A stretch of 6,935 bases of DNA, from contig CAMJVA010000089.1 in assembly GCA_946409145.1 (NCBI GenBank), positions 1-6,935 on the forward strand, given 5' to 3'. The position numbers and the translations under genes were made by a program. Under the pieces are notes generated by a model. It worked only from the letters and a program-made list of their open reading frames with translations. It was not told where the DNA came from and ran no database searches. Shown piece by piece: positions 1 to 6,654 of this stretch. Numbering within the stretch: the stretch's first letter is position 1; every line of letters begins with the position of its first letter. Source of the stretch: an uncultured Enterococcus sp. Lineage in GTDB: Bacteria; Bacillota; Bacilli; Lactobacillales; Enterococcaceae.

Positions 1-552
1 AATCTTAAAGAAGAAAATCTGAAAGAAGAACCTGTTGAAGAAACAACTGAAAAAGAAGAGCTTGAAGAAACAAAAGAAGTATCTGAAAGTGATGAGAAAG
101 AAGCAGCCTTAGAAAAATTACAAGCTGATTTTTCTGAAATGGAAGATAAATTTTTACGTGCTCAAGCAGAAATTGCCAACATGACGAGAAGAAATCGCCA
201 AGAACGAGAATTACTTCAACGTTATCGTTCCCAAGATTTAGCTAAAGGAATTTTAGGCAGTCTGGATAATTTAGAAAGAGCTTTAGCAACTGAAGTTTCT
301 GATGAACAAGGAGAAAGCTTGAAAAAAGGTGTGGCCATGGTGTTAGAAGGTTTAATCCACGCTTTAGGAGAAGAAGGTGTTAAAGAAATTCCAGCAATGG
401 GTGAAGTTTTTGATCCTAACTTACATCAAGCTGTCCAAACGATTCCTGCAGGTGAAGATTATAAAGCAGATACAATCGTTGAAGTTTTACAAAAAGGCTA
501 CGAATTACACGATCGGGTATTGCGTCCGGCGATGGTCATTGTGGCTCAATAA
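1..552 (+). CDS. grpE: GrpE nucleotide exchange factor of DnaK, 5' end missing
   Basis: The reading frame is open from the first base, so the gene starts upstream of the window; 183 codons and a TAA stop are visible, about the usual length for a Firmicute GrpE (roughly 175-200), so little is missing. The first 35 or so visible residues are very rich in Glu and Lys, the variable disordered tail of the family. Next comes the long helix that forms the dimer stalk (around EDKFLRAQAEIANMTRRN, residues 48-65), then the C-terminal beta domain with the GrpE signature elements FDPNLHQAV (about 137-145) and GYELHDRVLRPAMV (about 166-179). GrpE homodimers open the nucleotide-binding cleft of DnaK in the cytoplasm to release ADP. 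dnaK follows after 57 AT-rich bases with no visible promoter or strong terminator, so the two are probably cotranscribed. The operon promoter, and any hrcA gene or CIRCE operator, would lie to the left, outside the window. Confidence 0.96.
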   Translation, partial: NLKEENLKEEPVEETTEKEELEETKEVSESDEKEAALEKLQADFSEMEDKFLRAQAEIANMTRRNRQERELLQRYRSQDLAKGILGSLDNLERALATEVSDEQGESLKKGVAMVLEGLIHALGEEGVKEIPAMGEVFDPNLHQAVQTIPAGEDYKADTIVEVLQKGYELHDRVLRPAMVIVAQ

Positions 553-609
553 ATTTGCTGTTTAAAAATTAATGATAAATTTTAAAATTATTTAAAAGGA
601 GAATGTCTT

Positions 610-2439
610 ATGACAAAAATTATTGGTATTGACCTTGGTACAACTAACTCAGCTGTGGCTGTTTTAGAAGGAAACGAAGCAAAAATTATTACAAACCCAG
701 AAGGCAATCGTACAACACCTTCTGTTGTGGCTTTTAAAAATGGAGAAATTCAAGTAGGTGAAGTTGCTAAACGTCAAGCTGTTACTAATCCAAATACTGT
801 TTCTTCTATTAAACGTCACATGGGAGAAGCTGGTTATAAAGTAGATGTTGAAGGAAAATCTTATACTCCTCAAGAAATTTCTGCGATGATTTTACAATAC
901 ATGAAAGGTTTTGCTGAAGATTACTTAGGTGAAAAAGTTGAAAAAGCAGTTATTACTGTTCCTGCTTACTTTAACGATGCCCAACGTCAAGCAACAAAAG
1001 ATGCTGGTAAAATTGCCGGACTTGAAGTAGAACGTATTGTTAATGAACCAACAGCAGCAGCCTTAGCTTATGGTTTAGATAAAACAGATCGTGACGAAAA
1101 AGTATTAGTCTTTGACCTTGGTGGTGGTACTTTTGACGTTTCCATTTTAGAATTAGGTGACGGTGTCTTTGATGTATTATCTACTTCTGGTGATAATCTT
1201 TTAGGTGGGGATGATTTTGATAACAAAATTATCGACTACTTAGTGGCTGAATTCAAAAAAGAAAATGGTATTGATCTTTCTCAAGATAAAATGGCTTTAC
1301 AACGTTTGAAAGACGCTGCTGAAAAAGCTAAAAAAGATTTATCTGGTGTTACTTCTACTCAAATTTCTCTACCATTTATTACAGCTGGAGCTAATGGTCC
1401 AATGCATTTAGAAAATACTTTAACTCGGGCTAAATTTGATGAATTAACCGCTGACCTTGTGGAAAGAACAAAAATTCCAGTAAGAAATGCTTTAAGAGAT
1501 GCTAACCTTTCTCAATCAGATATTGATGAAGTTATTTTAGTAGGTGGTTCTACTCGTATTCCTGCAGTAGTTGAAGCTGTAAGAAAAGAAACTGGTAAAG
1601 AACCTAATAAATCCGTTAACCCAGATGAAGTTGTAGCCATGGGTGCTGCTATTCAAGGGGGCGTTATTACAGGAGACGTTAAAGACGTTGTTTTACTTGA
1701 CGTAACACCTTTATCCTTAGGTATTGAAACAATGGGTGGTGTGTTCACTCGTTTAATCGACAGAAACACTACTATTCCAACAAGTAAATCTCAAGTGTTC
1801 TCCACAGCGGCCGACAATCAACCTGCTGTAGATATTCACGTTCTTCAAGGTGAACGTCCAATGGCTGCAGACAATAAAACTTTAGGTCGTTTCCAATTAA
1901 CTGATATTCCTGCTGCTCCTCGTGGTGTGCCTCAAATCGAAGTTAAATTTGATATTGATAAAAACGGAATCGTTAATGTATCTGCTAAAGATCTTGGAAC
2001 ACAAAAAGAACAAACTATTACAATTAAATCTTCTTCTGGTTTAACTGATGAAGAAATTGATCGGATGATGAAAGATGCAGAAGCAAATGCTGAAGCTGAT
2101 AAACAAAGAAAAGAAGAAGTAGATCTTAAAAATGATGTAGATGCACTACTATTCACTGTTGATAAAACATTGAAAGAACTTGATGGTAAAGTAGATGCTA
2201 GTGAAGTTAAAAAAGCAGAAGATGCTAGAGACGAACTTAAAAAAGCCGTTGAAGAAAATAATCTTGAAGCAATGAAAGAAAAACGCGATGCTTTAAATGA
2301 AATCGTCCAAAACTTAACTGTTAAACTTTATGAACAAGCAGCACAACAACAGGCTGCTGAAAATCCTCAAGCCGCTGAAAGTGGTCAAGATGATGTAGTA
2401 GATGCTGATTTCACTGAAGTAGACGACGACAATAAATAA
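610..2439 (+). CDS. dnaK: Molecular chaperone DnaK (Hsp70)
   Basis: This 609-residue protein is a complete cytoplasmic Hsp70. The ATPase domain (about 1-355) carries the three family signatures: IDLGTTNS at 7-14, DLGGGTFDVS at 169-178 and VILVGGSTRIPAVVE at 308-322. The hydrophobic interdomain linker VVLLDVTPLSL (360-370) leads to the beta-sandwich peptide-binding domain (about 371-480), and a helical lid plus an acidic, Gln/Ala-rich disordered tail end in DFTEVDDDNK. It lacks the extra segment in the N-terminal lobe found in Gram-negative DnaK, which is typical of Firmicutes. ATP-driven cycles of client binding and release are stimulated by DnaJ and GrpE, both encoded next to it. The ATG start is preceded by AAAGGAG at 595-601 with 8 bases spacing. 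Transcription most likely comes from the upstream operon promoter and ends at the hairpin 2458-2490. No missing residues or frameshifts are seen. Confidence 0.99.
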   Translation: MTKIIGIDLGTTNSAVAVLEGNEAKIITNPEGNRTTPSVVAFKNGEIQVGEVAKRQAVTNPNTVSSIKRHMGEAGYKVDVEGKSYTPQEISAMILQYMKGFAEDYLGEKVEKAVITVPAYFNDAQRQATKDAGKIAGLEVERIVNEPTAAALAYGLDKTDRDEKVLVFDLGGGTFDVSILELGDGVFDVLSTSGDNLLGGDDFDNKIIDYLVAEFKKENGIDLSQDKMALQRLKDAAEKAKKDLSGVTSTQISLPFITAGANGPMHLENTLTRAKFDELTADLVERTKIPVRNALRDANLSQSDIDEVILVGGSTRIPAVVEAVRKETGKEPNKSVNPDEVVAMGAAIQGGVITGDVKDVVLLDVTPLSLGIETMGGVFTRLIDRNTTIPTSKSQVFSTAADNQPAVDIHVLQGERPMAADNKTLGRFQLTDIPAAPRGVPQIEVKFDIDKNGIVNVSAKDLGTQKEQTITIKSSSGLTDEEIDRMMKDAEANAEADKQRKEEVDLKNDVDALLFTVDKTLKELDGKVDASEVKKAEDARDELKKAVEENNLEAMKEKRDALNEIVQNLTVKLYEQAAQQQAAENPQAAESGQDDVVDADFTEVDDDNK

Positions 2440-2457
2440 TTTGTTCCTTAAAGGAGA

Positions 2458-2490
2458 GAAAAAAGCCAAAGATCTTCTTTGGCTTTTTTC
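2458..2490 (+). terminator. Intrinsic terminator after dnaK
   Basis: A perfect stem pairs 2458-2471 with 2477-2490 (core GCCAAAG/CTTTGGC flanked by six A and six T) around a 5-base loop. The T run at 2484-2489 belongs to the 3' arm, as is common for A-tract/T-tract terminators. It begins 18 bases after the dnaK stop and lies before the dnaJ promoter, so it should end or attenuate grpE-dnaK transcripts before dnaJ. The A/T symmetry means it could also act on - strand transcripts, but no - strand gene ends there. Confidence 0.85.
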
Positions 2491-2507
2491 CTTCTTTATG
2501 GGATTTG

Positions 2508-2516
2508 TGGTATGAT
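2508..2516 (+). promoter_or_regulatory. Extended -10 promoter of dnaJ
   Basis: TGG followed by TATGAT (2511-2516) fits an extended -10 element (TGn-TATAAT with one mismatch). The region 17 bases upstream (about 2488-2493) overlaps the terminator T tract and has no good TTGACA match. Start of transcription would be near 2523, giving a leader of about 28 bases that contains the GGAGG ribosome binding site at 2539-2543. No CIRCE inverted repeat and no CtsR heptad repeat is visible near it, so it looks like a vegetative sigma-A-type promoter. Predicted from sequence only. Confidence 0.6.
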
Positions 2517-2550
2517 AGTGTAGATTTTGAAAAGTAATGGAGGTTAACCC

Positions 2551-3705
2551 ATGGCGGAAAAACGCGATTATTATGAAGTACTGGGTGTTTCAAAAGGCGC
2601 CACGGACGACGAAATAAAAAAAGCCTATCGCAAATTATCAAAAAAATATCATCCAGATATTAATAAAGCACCGGATGCAGAAGAAAAATTCAAAGAAATT
2701 TCAGAAGCCTATGAAATTTTGTCTGATGCACAAAAAAGAGCAGCCTATGATCAATATGGTCATGCTGGAACGGATCCAAACTTTGGAGCAGGTGCTGGCG
2801 GCTTTGGTGGCGGAGGCTTCGGAGGATTTTCTCAAGGTGGCTTTGGCGGCTTTGAAGATATTTTTGATTCCTTCTTTGGTGGCTCTTCAAGACAAGTGGA
2901 TCCAACTGCCCCAAGACAAGGGGAGGATTTACAATATAGTTTAAATTTAAAATTTGAAGAAGCTATTTTTGGTGTGGAAAAAGAAATTAAATACGCCAGA
3001 GAAGATGTCTGCAAAACATGTCACGGTAATGGGGCAAAACCTGGCACTCAGCCAACTGTTTGTCATAAATGTCACGGTGCTGGAACGATTAATGTGGAAA
3101 GACAAACACCTCTTGGACGTGTGATGAGTCGTCAAACCTGTGATGTGTGTCACGGAACAGGAAAAGAAATTAAAGAACCTTGTGAAACTTGTCATGGAAC
3201 AGGACATACTAAATCCACCCATAAAGTTAACGTGAAAGTTCCAGCTGGAGTGGAAGACGGTCAACAAATGCGTCTATCTGGTCAAGGTGAAGCTGGAATT
3301 AACGGTGGACCATATGGAGATTTATATGTTATTTTCTATGTGGAAAAATCTGATATTTTTGATCGTGATGGGGCAGAAATTTATTATGAAATGCCAATTA
3401 ATTTTGTCCAAGCAGCTTTAGGAGACGAAGTAGAAGTTCCTACTGTTCACGGAAAAGTAAAATTGAAAATTCCTGCTGGAACCCAAACAGAAACCACTTT
3501 CCGCTTAAAAGGAAAAGGGGCACCACGCTTACGTGGAGGAAGTTTTGGAGATCAACATGTAAAAGTTAAATTAATTACACCAAAAAATCTTAGTGATAAG
3601 CAAAAAGAAGCCTTGCGACAATTTGCTGAAGCTGGGGGAGATAAAGTCAGCGAACAAGGTGAAGAAGGTTTCTTTGACAAAGTTTTTGGTAAAAAGAGAA
3701 AATAA
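2551..3705 (+). CDS. dnaJ: Chaperone DnaJ (type I Hsp40)
   Basis: This complete 384-residue co-chaperone delivers unfolded clients to DnaK and stimulates its ATP hydrolysis. The J domain (about 5-70) contains the essential HPD tripeptide at 34-36. A Gly/Phe-rich linker spans about 78-111 and ends in the EDIFDSFFGG motif. The cysteine-rich zinc-binding domain has four intact CxxCxGxG repeats starting at C154, C171, C197 and C211, enough for two zinc ions. Two C-terminal client-binding beta domains follow (about 220-345), then a dimerisation region and a basic tail. The length is normal and no key residue is missing, so it is type I rather than a J-only protein. ATG with GGAGG 7 bases upstream fixes the start. 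It is separated from dnaK by a terminator and a separate promoter, so its level may be set independently of the operon, with any readthrough adding to it. Confidence 0.99.
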   Translation: MAEKRDYYEVLGVSKGATDDEIKKAYRKLSKKYHPDINKAPDAEEKFKEISEAYEILSDAQKRAAYDQYGHAGTDPNFGAGAGGFGGGGFGGFSQGGFGGFEDIFDSFFGGSSRQVDPTAPRQGEDLQYSLNLKFEEAIFGVEKEIKYAREDVCKTCHGNGAKPGTQPTVCHKCHGAGTINVERQTPLGRVMSRQTCDVCHGTGKEIKEPCETCHGTGHTKSTHKVNVKVPAGVEDGQQMRLSGQGEAGINGGPYGDLYVIFYVEKSDIFDRDGAEIYYEMPINFVQAALGDEVEVPTVHGKVKLKIPAGTQTETTFRLKGKGAPRLRGGSFGDQHVKVKLITPKNLSDKQKEALRQFAEAGGDKVSEQGEEGFFDKVFGKKRK

Positions 3706-3711
3706 TAATTA

Positions 3712-3758
3712 AAAAAGACCAACAAGAAATGTGTTTCATATTTCTTGTTGGTCTTTTT
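3712..3758. terminator. Bidirectional terminator between dnaJ and helD
   Basis: A perfect 19-bp inverted repeat (3712-3730 with 3740-3758; core GACCAACAAGAAAT) surrounds a 9-base loop. On the + strand the stem ends in a T run and starts 6 bases after the dnaJ stop; on the - strand it also ends in a T run (A tract at 3711-3716) and starts 1 base after the helD stop. It therefore can terminate both convergent genes. It is the strongest hairpin I see in the window. Confidence 0.93.
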
Positions 3759-3759
3759 C

Positions 3760-6009
3760 TTATTTCACTTCATATAAATTTTCTTGTTCTTTCGAGGCAA
3801 AAGGAAGTTTATTTCCTTTTACAAAAAGTTCTAGTTGATGCATGCCGCGAGTTAAAATAGTGTATAAAACTAAGCGGTCAGCGTCAGTAGTGAATTCTTT
3901 TTCATCAATCACACCAATGACTTCATCAAATTCTAAACCTTTAGCTAGATAAGCTGGCATGACTACTAAAGAACGTTTGAAATAATCATCTTCTTCAATG
4001 ATTAATTGTAAATCTAAGTCATTTTTTAAAAGTTCATATACGTCTTTGGCATCTTGAATGGTTTTGGTTAAAATAGCCCGGCGAATATTTTTCTTTTCTG
4101 GCAAACTTTTTAGTAGTTTTTCTTTTAAAGAAGCGTCAGTGGCAAAATAAACACTAGGTTTTTGGCCATTTCTAGGAGCCGCTAATGATTTTTTCTCCAA
4201 TAAGAAACTTTCAGCAAAATCCATAATTTCTCCTGTGGAACGATAACTCGTGGTTAATTGGTAATGACTGAGTTTTTTGTCTGGGAAAATAGTTTTCACT
4301 TCTGTTACTAAAGTTGGATTGCCAAAAATTTGCTGATTCAGGTCACCACAAAAAGTAAAATTACCATTTTCATGGAGTTCTTTTAAAACTAACGCTTCAA
4401 GAGGGGTCACATCTTGCATTTCATCAATGAAAATAAAGCGTGCTTTTTTCTCTGGATAAAAAGGTGCTAAGGATTTTCTTAGCAAAACAAAAAGGGGAGC
4501 ATCGGCAATGGAAAGTTGTCGTTGTTGGAAATTTTCTTTAATTTGTTTTAAATCTCCTTGGAAATCTTTTGGAGAAATGGCAAATTTTTCTAAAAGAGAA
4601 GTAGGTAAAGTGGATAAAAAGTGAAGGTATTGTCGATTAAATGCTACATAAGAATAGCTTTCAATTTGGCGCATAATTTTTTTAAAGTGGCGATTGACAA
4701 TTTGTTTAGCAATTTTTTGGTTCAGCTTCCCTAAGTTTTGGTTATCATCAGATAAATTAGGATTGGCAGAATAAATTTCTTGGAGTTTTTCTTCTACAGC
4801 ATCTTTTACCCATTGTTTTTTCTGCTCGTCTTTTTTCAATCCGCCAATTTTTTTCAATAATTTAGTTTGCAACAGAGCAATCCGTTGATACAAAGGTAAA
4901 AGATGATTGGTTTCTTGATAGTAGCGACGAATTTGTTCCTTAGCTAAAATCGTTTCTCCTTTTATTTTTAAATTGGTAAACAAAGGACCAACAGGAGTGA
5001 TTTTTTCTAAATAGTTGGTCAAATAAGGGAGAATAGCCAGACTAGCTTTTAAACTAGTCGTGGCAGATTTTTTTCCTTGTAAAAATTCTTCTTGGGACAC
5101 TTGTTTCACAATGGTAAATTGTGGCAGTAATTCATGGAAATAAGTGGAAAAAGTTTTTGTCGGGATTTGGCTTTCCCCTAAAGAAGGAAGCACTTCGGCA
5201 ATGTATTCACTAAAGAGATGGTTTGGGGAAAAAAGTAAGACTTGTTCTGGTTTTAACCATTCCCGATGGGTGTAAAGTAAATAAGCAATGCGCTGCATTA
5301 ACGCACTGGTTTTTCCTGAGCCGGCAATTCCTTCAATCATCATGACTTGAGAGTCGGTGTCTCGAATAATCGCATTTTGTGCTTTTTGAATGGTAGCTAC
5401 AATATTTTTCATTTGATTAGAAGAATTTTCATCTAAAATTTCTAATAAAAAATCATCATGAATAGTTTCTGAAGTATCTACTAAAGAAAGTAATTTTCCG
5501 TCTTTAATTTTAAATTGACGTTTTAAAATTAAATTAACGTAAAGTTTTTCTTTTTGAGATTCGTAAAAAGTAGGACCTAATTCACTTTCGTAATATAAAT
5601 TAGCAATGGGACTTCGCCAGTCCACTACAAAAGTATCTTCTTTTTCATTTCTCAAAGAAGCAATGCCAATATATAAAGAAGTAAATTCCTCTTCTTCTGT
5701 GAAATCAATTCGAGCAAAATAAGGATTTTTCTCCATGACTTTTAAAGTATTAGCTCTTTTTTCTAATGCCTCTTGACTGTGATATTGAATGAGTAATTGT
5801 TGTTCATGATCTCGTCTAGCAAAATAGGATTCCCAGAGAGATTCTTGGGAAAAAGCATTGACGCGATTTTCCTTATCCCCATTTGCTAAAGAAGCTTCTT
5901 TAAACACTTGCTGATTGTTTTTTAAAACATCTTGAATATGTTTTTCTTCAGCTTTAATGAGGGACAAGGTGTGTTCAAGATGCTTTATTTCTAGGTTTTT
6001 TTGTGTCAA
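3760..6009 (-). CDS. helD: HelD-type RNA polymerase recycling ATPase (UvrD/Rep-like superfamily 1)
   Basis: This 749-residue protein has the layout of Bacillus subtilis HelD (774 residues). An N-terminal helical, coiled-coil-like arm (about 1-90) precedes the family-specific segment PYFARIDF (97-104), YIGIASL (113-119) and DWRSPIANLYY (130-140). The motor motifs follow in order: Walker A GIAGSGKT (227-234), a long Lys-rich helical insert (about 340-500), Walker B FIDEMQD (527-533), GDLNQQ (555-560), SYRSTGEI (588-595), KGLEFDEVIG (690-699) and LYTILTRGMHQL (715-726). HelD proteins use ATP to remove stalled RNA polymerase from nucleic acid, inserting the N-terminal arm into its secondary channel; this is family knowledge. 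The class is separated from true repair helicases UvrD/PcrA by the N-terminal arm and DWRSPI block. It has its own extended -10 promoter and ends at the bidirectional hairpin 3712-3758. A general UvrD-like helicase label is the fallback. Confidence 0.93.
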   Translation of the reverse strand: MTQKNLEIKHLEHTLSLIKAEEKHIQDVLKNNQQVFKEASLANGDKENRVNAFSQESLWESYFARRDHEQQLLIQYHSQEALEKRANTLKVMEKNPYFARIDFTEEEEFTSLYIGIASLRNEKEDTFVVDWRSPIANLYYESELGPTFYESQKEKLYVNLILKRQFKIKDGKLLSLVDTSETIHDDFLLEILDENSSNQMKNIVATIQKAQNAIIRDTDSQVMMIEGIAGSGKTSALMQRIAYLLYTHREWLKPEQVLLFSPNHLFSEYIAEVLPSLGESQIPTKTFSTYFHELLPQFTIVKQVSQEEFLQGKKSATTSLKASLAILPYLTNYLEKITPVGPLFTNLKIKGETILAKEQIRRYYQETNHLLPLYQRIALLQTKLLKKIGGLKKDEQKKQWVKDAVEEKLQEIYSANPNLSDDNQNLGKLNQKIAKQIVNRHFKKIMRQIESYSYVAFNRQYLHFLSTLPTSLLEKFAISPKDFQGDLKQIKENFQQRQLSIADAPLFVLLRKSLAPFYPEKKARFIFIDEMQDVTPLEALVLKELHENGNFTFCGDLNQQIFGNPTLVTEVKTIFPDKKLSHYQLTTSYRSTGEIMDFAESFLLEKKSLAAPRNGQKPSVYFATDASLKEKLLKSLPEKKNIRRAILTKTIQDAKDVYELLKNDLDLQLIIEEDDYFKRSLVVMPAYLAKGLEFDEVIGVIDEKEFTTDADRLVLYTILTRGMHQLELFVKGNKLPFASKEQENLYEVK

Positions 6010-6025
6010 AAGTACCGTCTCCTTT
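6007..6025 (-). promoter_or_regulatory. Ribosome binding site and TTG start of helD
   Basis: On the - strand AAAGGAGA (6025-6018) stands 9 bases before a TTG codon (6009-6007) that opens the HelD frame as M-T-Q-K-N. No ATG or GTG in this frame lies between the Shine-Dalgarno sequence and the conserved N-terminal helix, so TTG is the preferred start. TTG starts usually lower initiation, so modest expression is likely. Confidence 0.8.
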
Positions 6026-6043
6026 ATTCAAACTCGAGGTAAA

Positions 6044-6052
6044 ATTATAGCA
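6044..6052 (-). promoter_or_regulatory. Extended -10 promoter of helD
   Basis: The - strand reads TGC followed by a perfect TATAAT (6049-6044), a full extended -10 element. The expected -35 position (about 6067-6072) reads ACCCTT and is not a match. Transcription would start near 6037, giving a leader of about 28 bases. The promoter begins just downstream of the preceding gene's terminator, which suggests that helD is its own transcription unit. Confidence 0.72.
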
Positions 6053-6072
6053 CGTATTTCTTAAAAAAGGGT

Positions 6073-6096
6073 AAAAAAAATCCGCTAATTAGCGGA
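6073..6096 (-). terminator. Intrinsic terminator of the small membrane protein gene, holding its stop codon
   Basis: The - strand reads TCCGCT-AATT-AGCGGA (6096-6081) followed by eight T (6080-6073). The whole 16-base element is a palindrome with 6 stem pairs and a 4-base loop. The last sense codons of the upstream gene form the 5' arm, and its TAA stop (6091-6089) covers the last arm base and the loop. It separates the small gene from helD. Confidence 0.85.
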
Positions 6097-6541
6097 AAAG
6101 AAAAATAAAACCGATAAATAAGAGAAAAACACAGAAAAATAAGAGATAAAGACCAATATTTTTCTTTTTCTTTTTTTTAGGTTTCCGTCGGGTTTTGTAA
6201 CTTAAACCTAAATCTTCTTGCGATGAGTCGAAGTTATTTTCTAAAGGAGTCGGTTCTTTTACTTCTTCAGGAAGACTATTTTTTTTAGTGTCAAAAGCTT
6301 TTTCCGAAAGTAAATTAATTTTAGCGGGTGTTGTAACATAAGCAAAGAGTTCTTTTTTCTTATTTTTTACTTCTGGTAAAAGGACAATTTCAGAAAAGGT
6401 ATATTGAGTAAATAGTTTAGGACTATCTTTTTCATTAGCGACTAACCAAAGCTCATCTTTCGGGTAAGTTTTTTTCAAATCAACAGCGCGCATGTAACTG
6501 TCTGGTTCATGACTTGAATAAATAATAATTCCTTGTTTCAC
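6089..6541 (-). CDS. Small protein of unknown function with C-terminal membrane anchor
   Basis: I do not recognise the family. From the preferred GTG start the product is 150 residues. Residues about 1-80 look like a compact soluble domain: a hydrophobic strand (QGIIIYSSHEPDSYM), a charged helix, then strands at DELWLVAN and SEIVLLPEVK. A variable acidic linker (about 80-115) leads to a polybasic stretch (KTRRKPKKKKKK) and a single hydrophobic segment of about 20 residues ending two residues from the C-terminus. With no signal peptide and a basic patch before the segment, the positive-inside rule predicts a tail-anchored protein with its domain in the cytoplasm. It is monocistronic, with its own promoter and terminator, and divergent from uvrB. 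The basic stretch is encoded by an A-rich run including A8. The frame could also begin at an upstream GTG (6550, 153 residues). The alpha/beta look of the N-terminal domain is a guess; no enzyme motif is visible. Confidence 0.8.
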   Translation of the reverse strand: MKQGIIIYSSHEPDSYMRAVDLKKTYPKDELWLVANEKDSPKLFTQYTFSEIVLLPEVKNKKKELFAYVTTPAKINLLSEKAFDTKKNSLPEEVKEPTPLENNFDSSQEDLGLSYKTRRKPKKKKKKNIGLYLLFFCVFLLFIGFIFLFR

Positions 6542-6553
6542 CTTTTCCACCTC
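6539..6553 (-). promoter_or_regulatory. Ribosome binding site that decides the start of the small membrane protein
   Basis: The - strand has GAGGTGG (6553-6547), which fits the anti-Shine-Dalgarno sequence well, 5 bases before GTG at 6541-6539. The earlier in-frame GTG at 6550 lies inside this motif and has no ribosome binding site at a workable distance. The later GTG is therefore preferred, shortening the protein by three residues. Confidence 0.6.
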
Positions 6554-6570
6554 AACTTTTTCATGTTCTT

Positions 6571-6579
6571 ATTGTAACA
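6571..6579 (-). promoter_or_regulatory. Extended -10 promoter of the small membrane protein gene
   Basis: The - strand reads TGT followed by TACAAT (6576-6571), one mismatch from an extended -10 consensus. The position 17 bases upstream (6599-6594) reads CTTTCA, a weak -35. Transcription would start near 6564, only about 23 bases before the preferred GTG. Confidence 0.6.
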
Positions 6580-6625
6580 AAATAATTAAGAAATGAAAGT
6601 AGTCCTGTAAAATAAATCATAAAAC

Positions 6626-6654
6626 TAGCGAAAGTATGTTCCCTATGATATAAT
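6626..6654 (+). promoter_or_regulatory. Promoter of uvrB with extended -10
   Basis: A perfect TATAAT at 6649-6654 is preceded by TGA (6646-6648), a full extended -10. With 17 bases spacing the -35 region is TAGCGA (6626-6631), a weak match to TTGACA. Transcription would start near 6661, leaving a leader of about 100 bases before the uvrB start. The LexA-like box lies between the two elements, where bound repressor would block RNA polymerase. Confidence 0.75.
6629..6642 (+). promoter_or_regulatory. LexA (DinR) SOS box of uvrB
   Basis: CGAAAGTATGTTCC matches the Gram-positive consensus CGAAC-RNRY-GTTYC at 13 of 14 positions; only the fifth base (A for C) differs. It overlaps the weak -35 by three bases and ends 6 bases before the -10 box. 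In B. subtilis uvrB is a known LexA target, so the sequence and gene context agree. LexA cleavage after DNA damage would relieve repression. Confidence 0.8.

Noticed and set aside
553..594. AT-rich inverted stretches between grpE and dnaK
   Set aside because: Arms are imperfect and consist only of A-T pairs; not a credible terminator, processing site or operator.
1..2550. CIRCE operator (TTAGCACTC-N9-GAGTGCTAA) in the heat-shock region
   Set aside because: Searched by eye around the grpE-dnaK and dnaK-dnaJ junctions and not found; it would be upstream of the window.
1932..3267. Several - strand open frames of 60-106 codons across dnaK and dnaJ
   Set aside because: They lie antisense to strongly conserved genes, have low-complexity Ser/Phe-rich products and no ribosome binding sites.
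5016..5032. Sequence resembling a CtsR heptad (GGTCAAA followed by a degenerate copy)
   Set aside because: It lies inside the helD coding region far from any promoter, and the second half matches poorly.
5040..5059. Near-palindrome with arms GACTAG/CTAGTC
   Set aside because: It is within helD coding sequence, has mismatches in the centre and no T tract; no regulatory context.
6538..6564. Eight-codon upstream frame (MKKLRWKR) whose TGA overlaps the GTG start of the small membrane protein gene
   Set aside because: The predicted transcription start falls on its ATG and there is no ribosome binding site for it; most likely chance.
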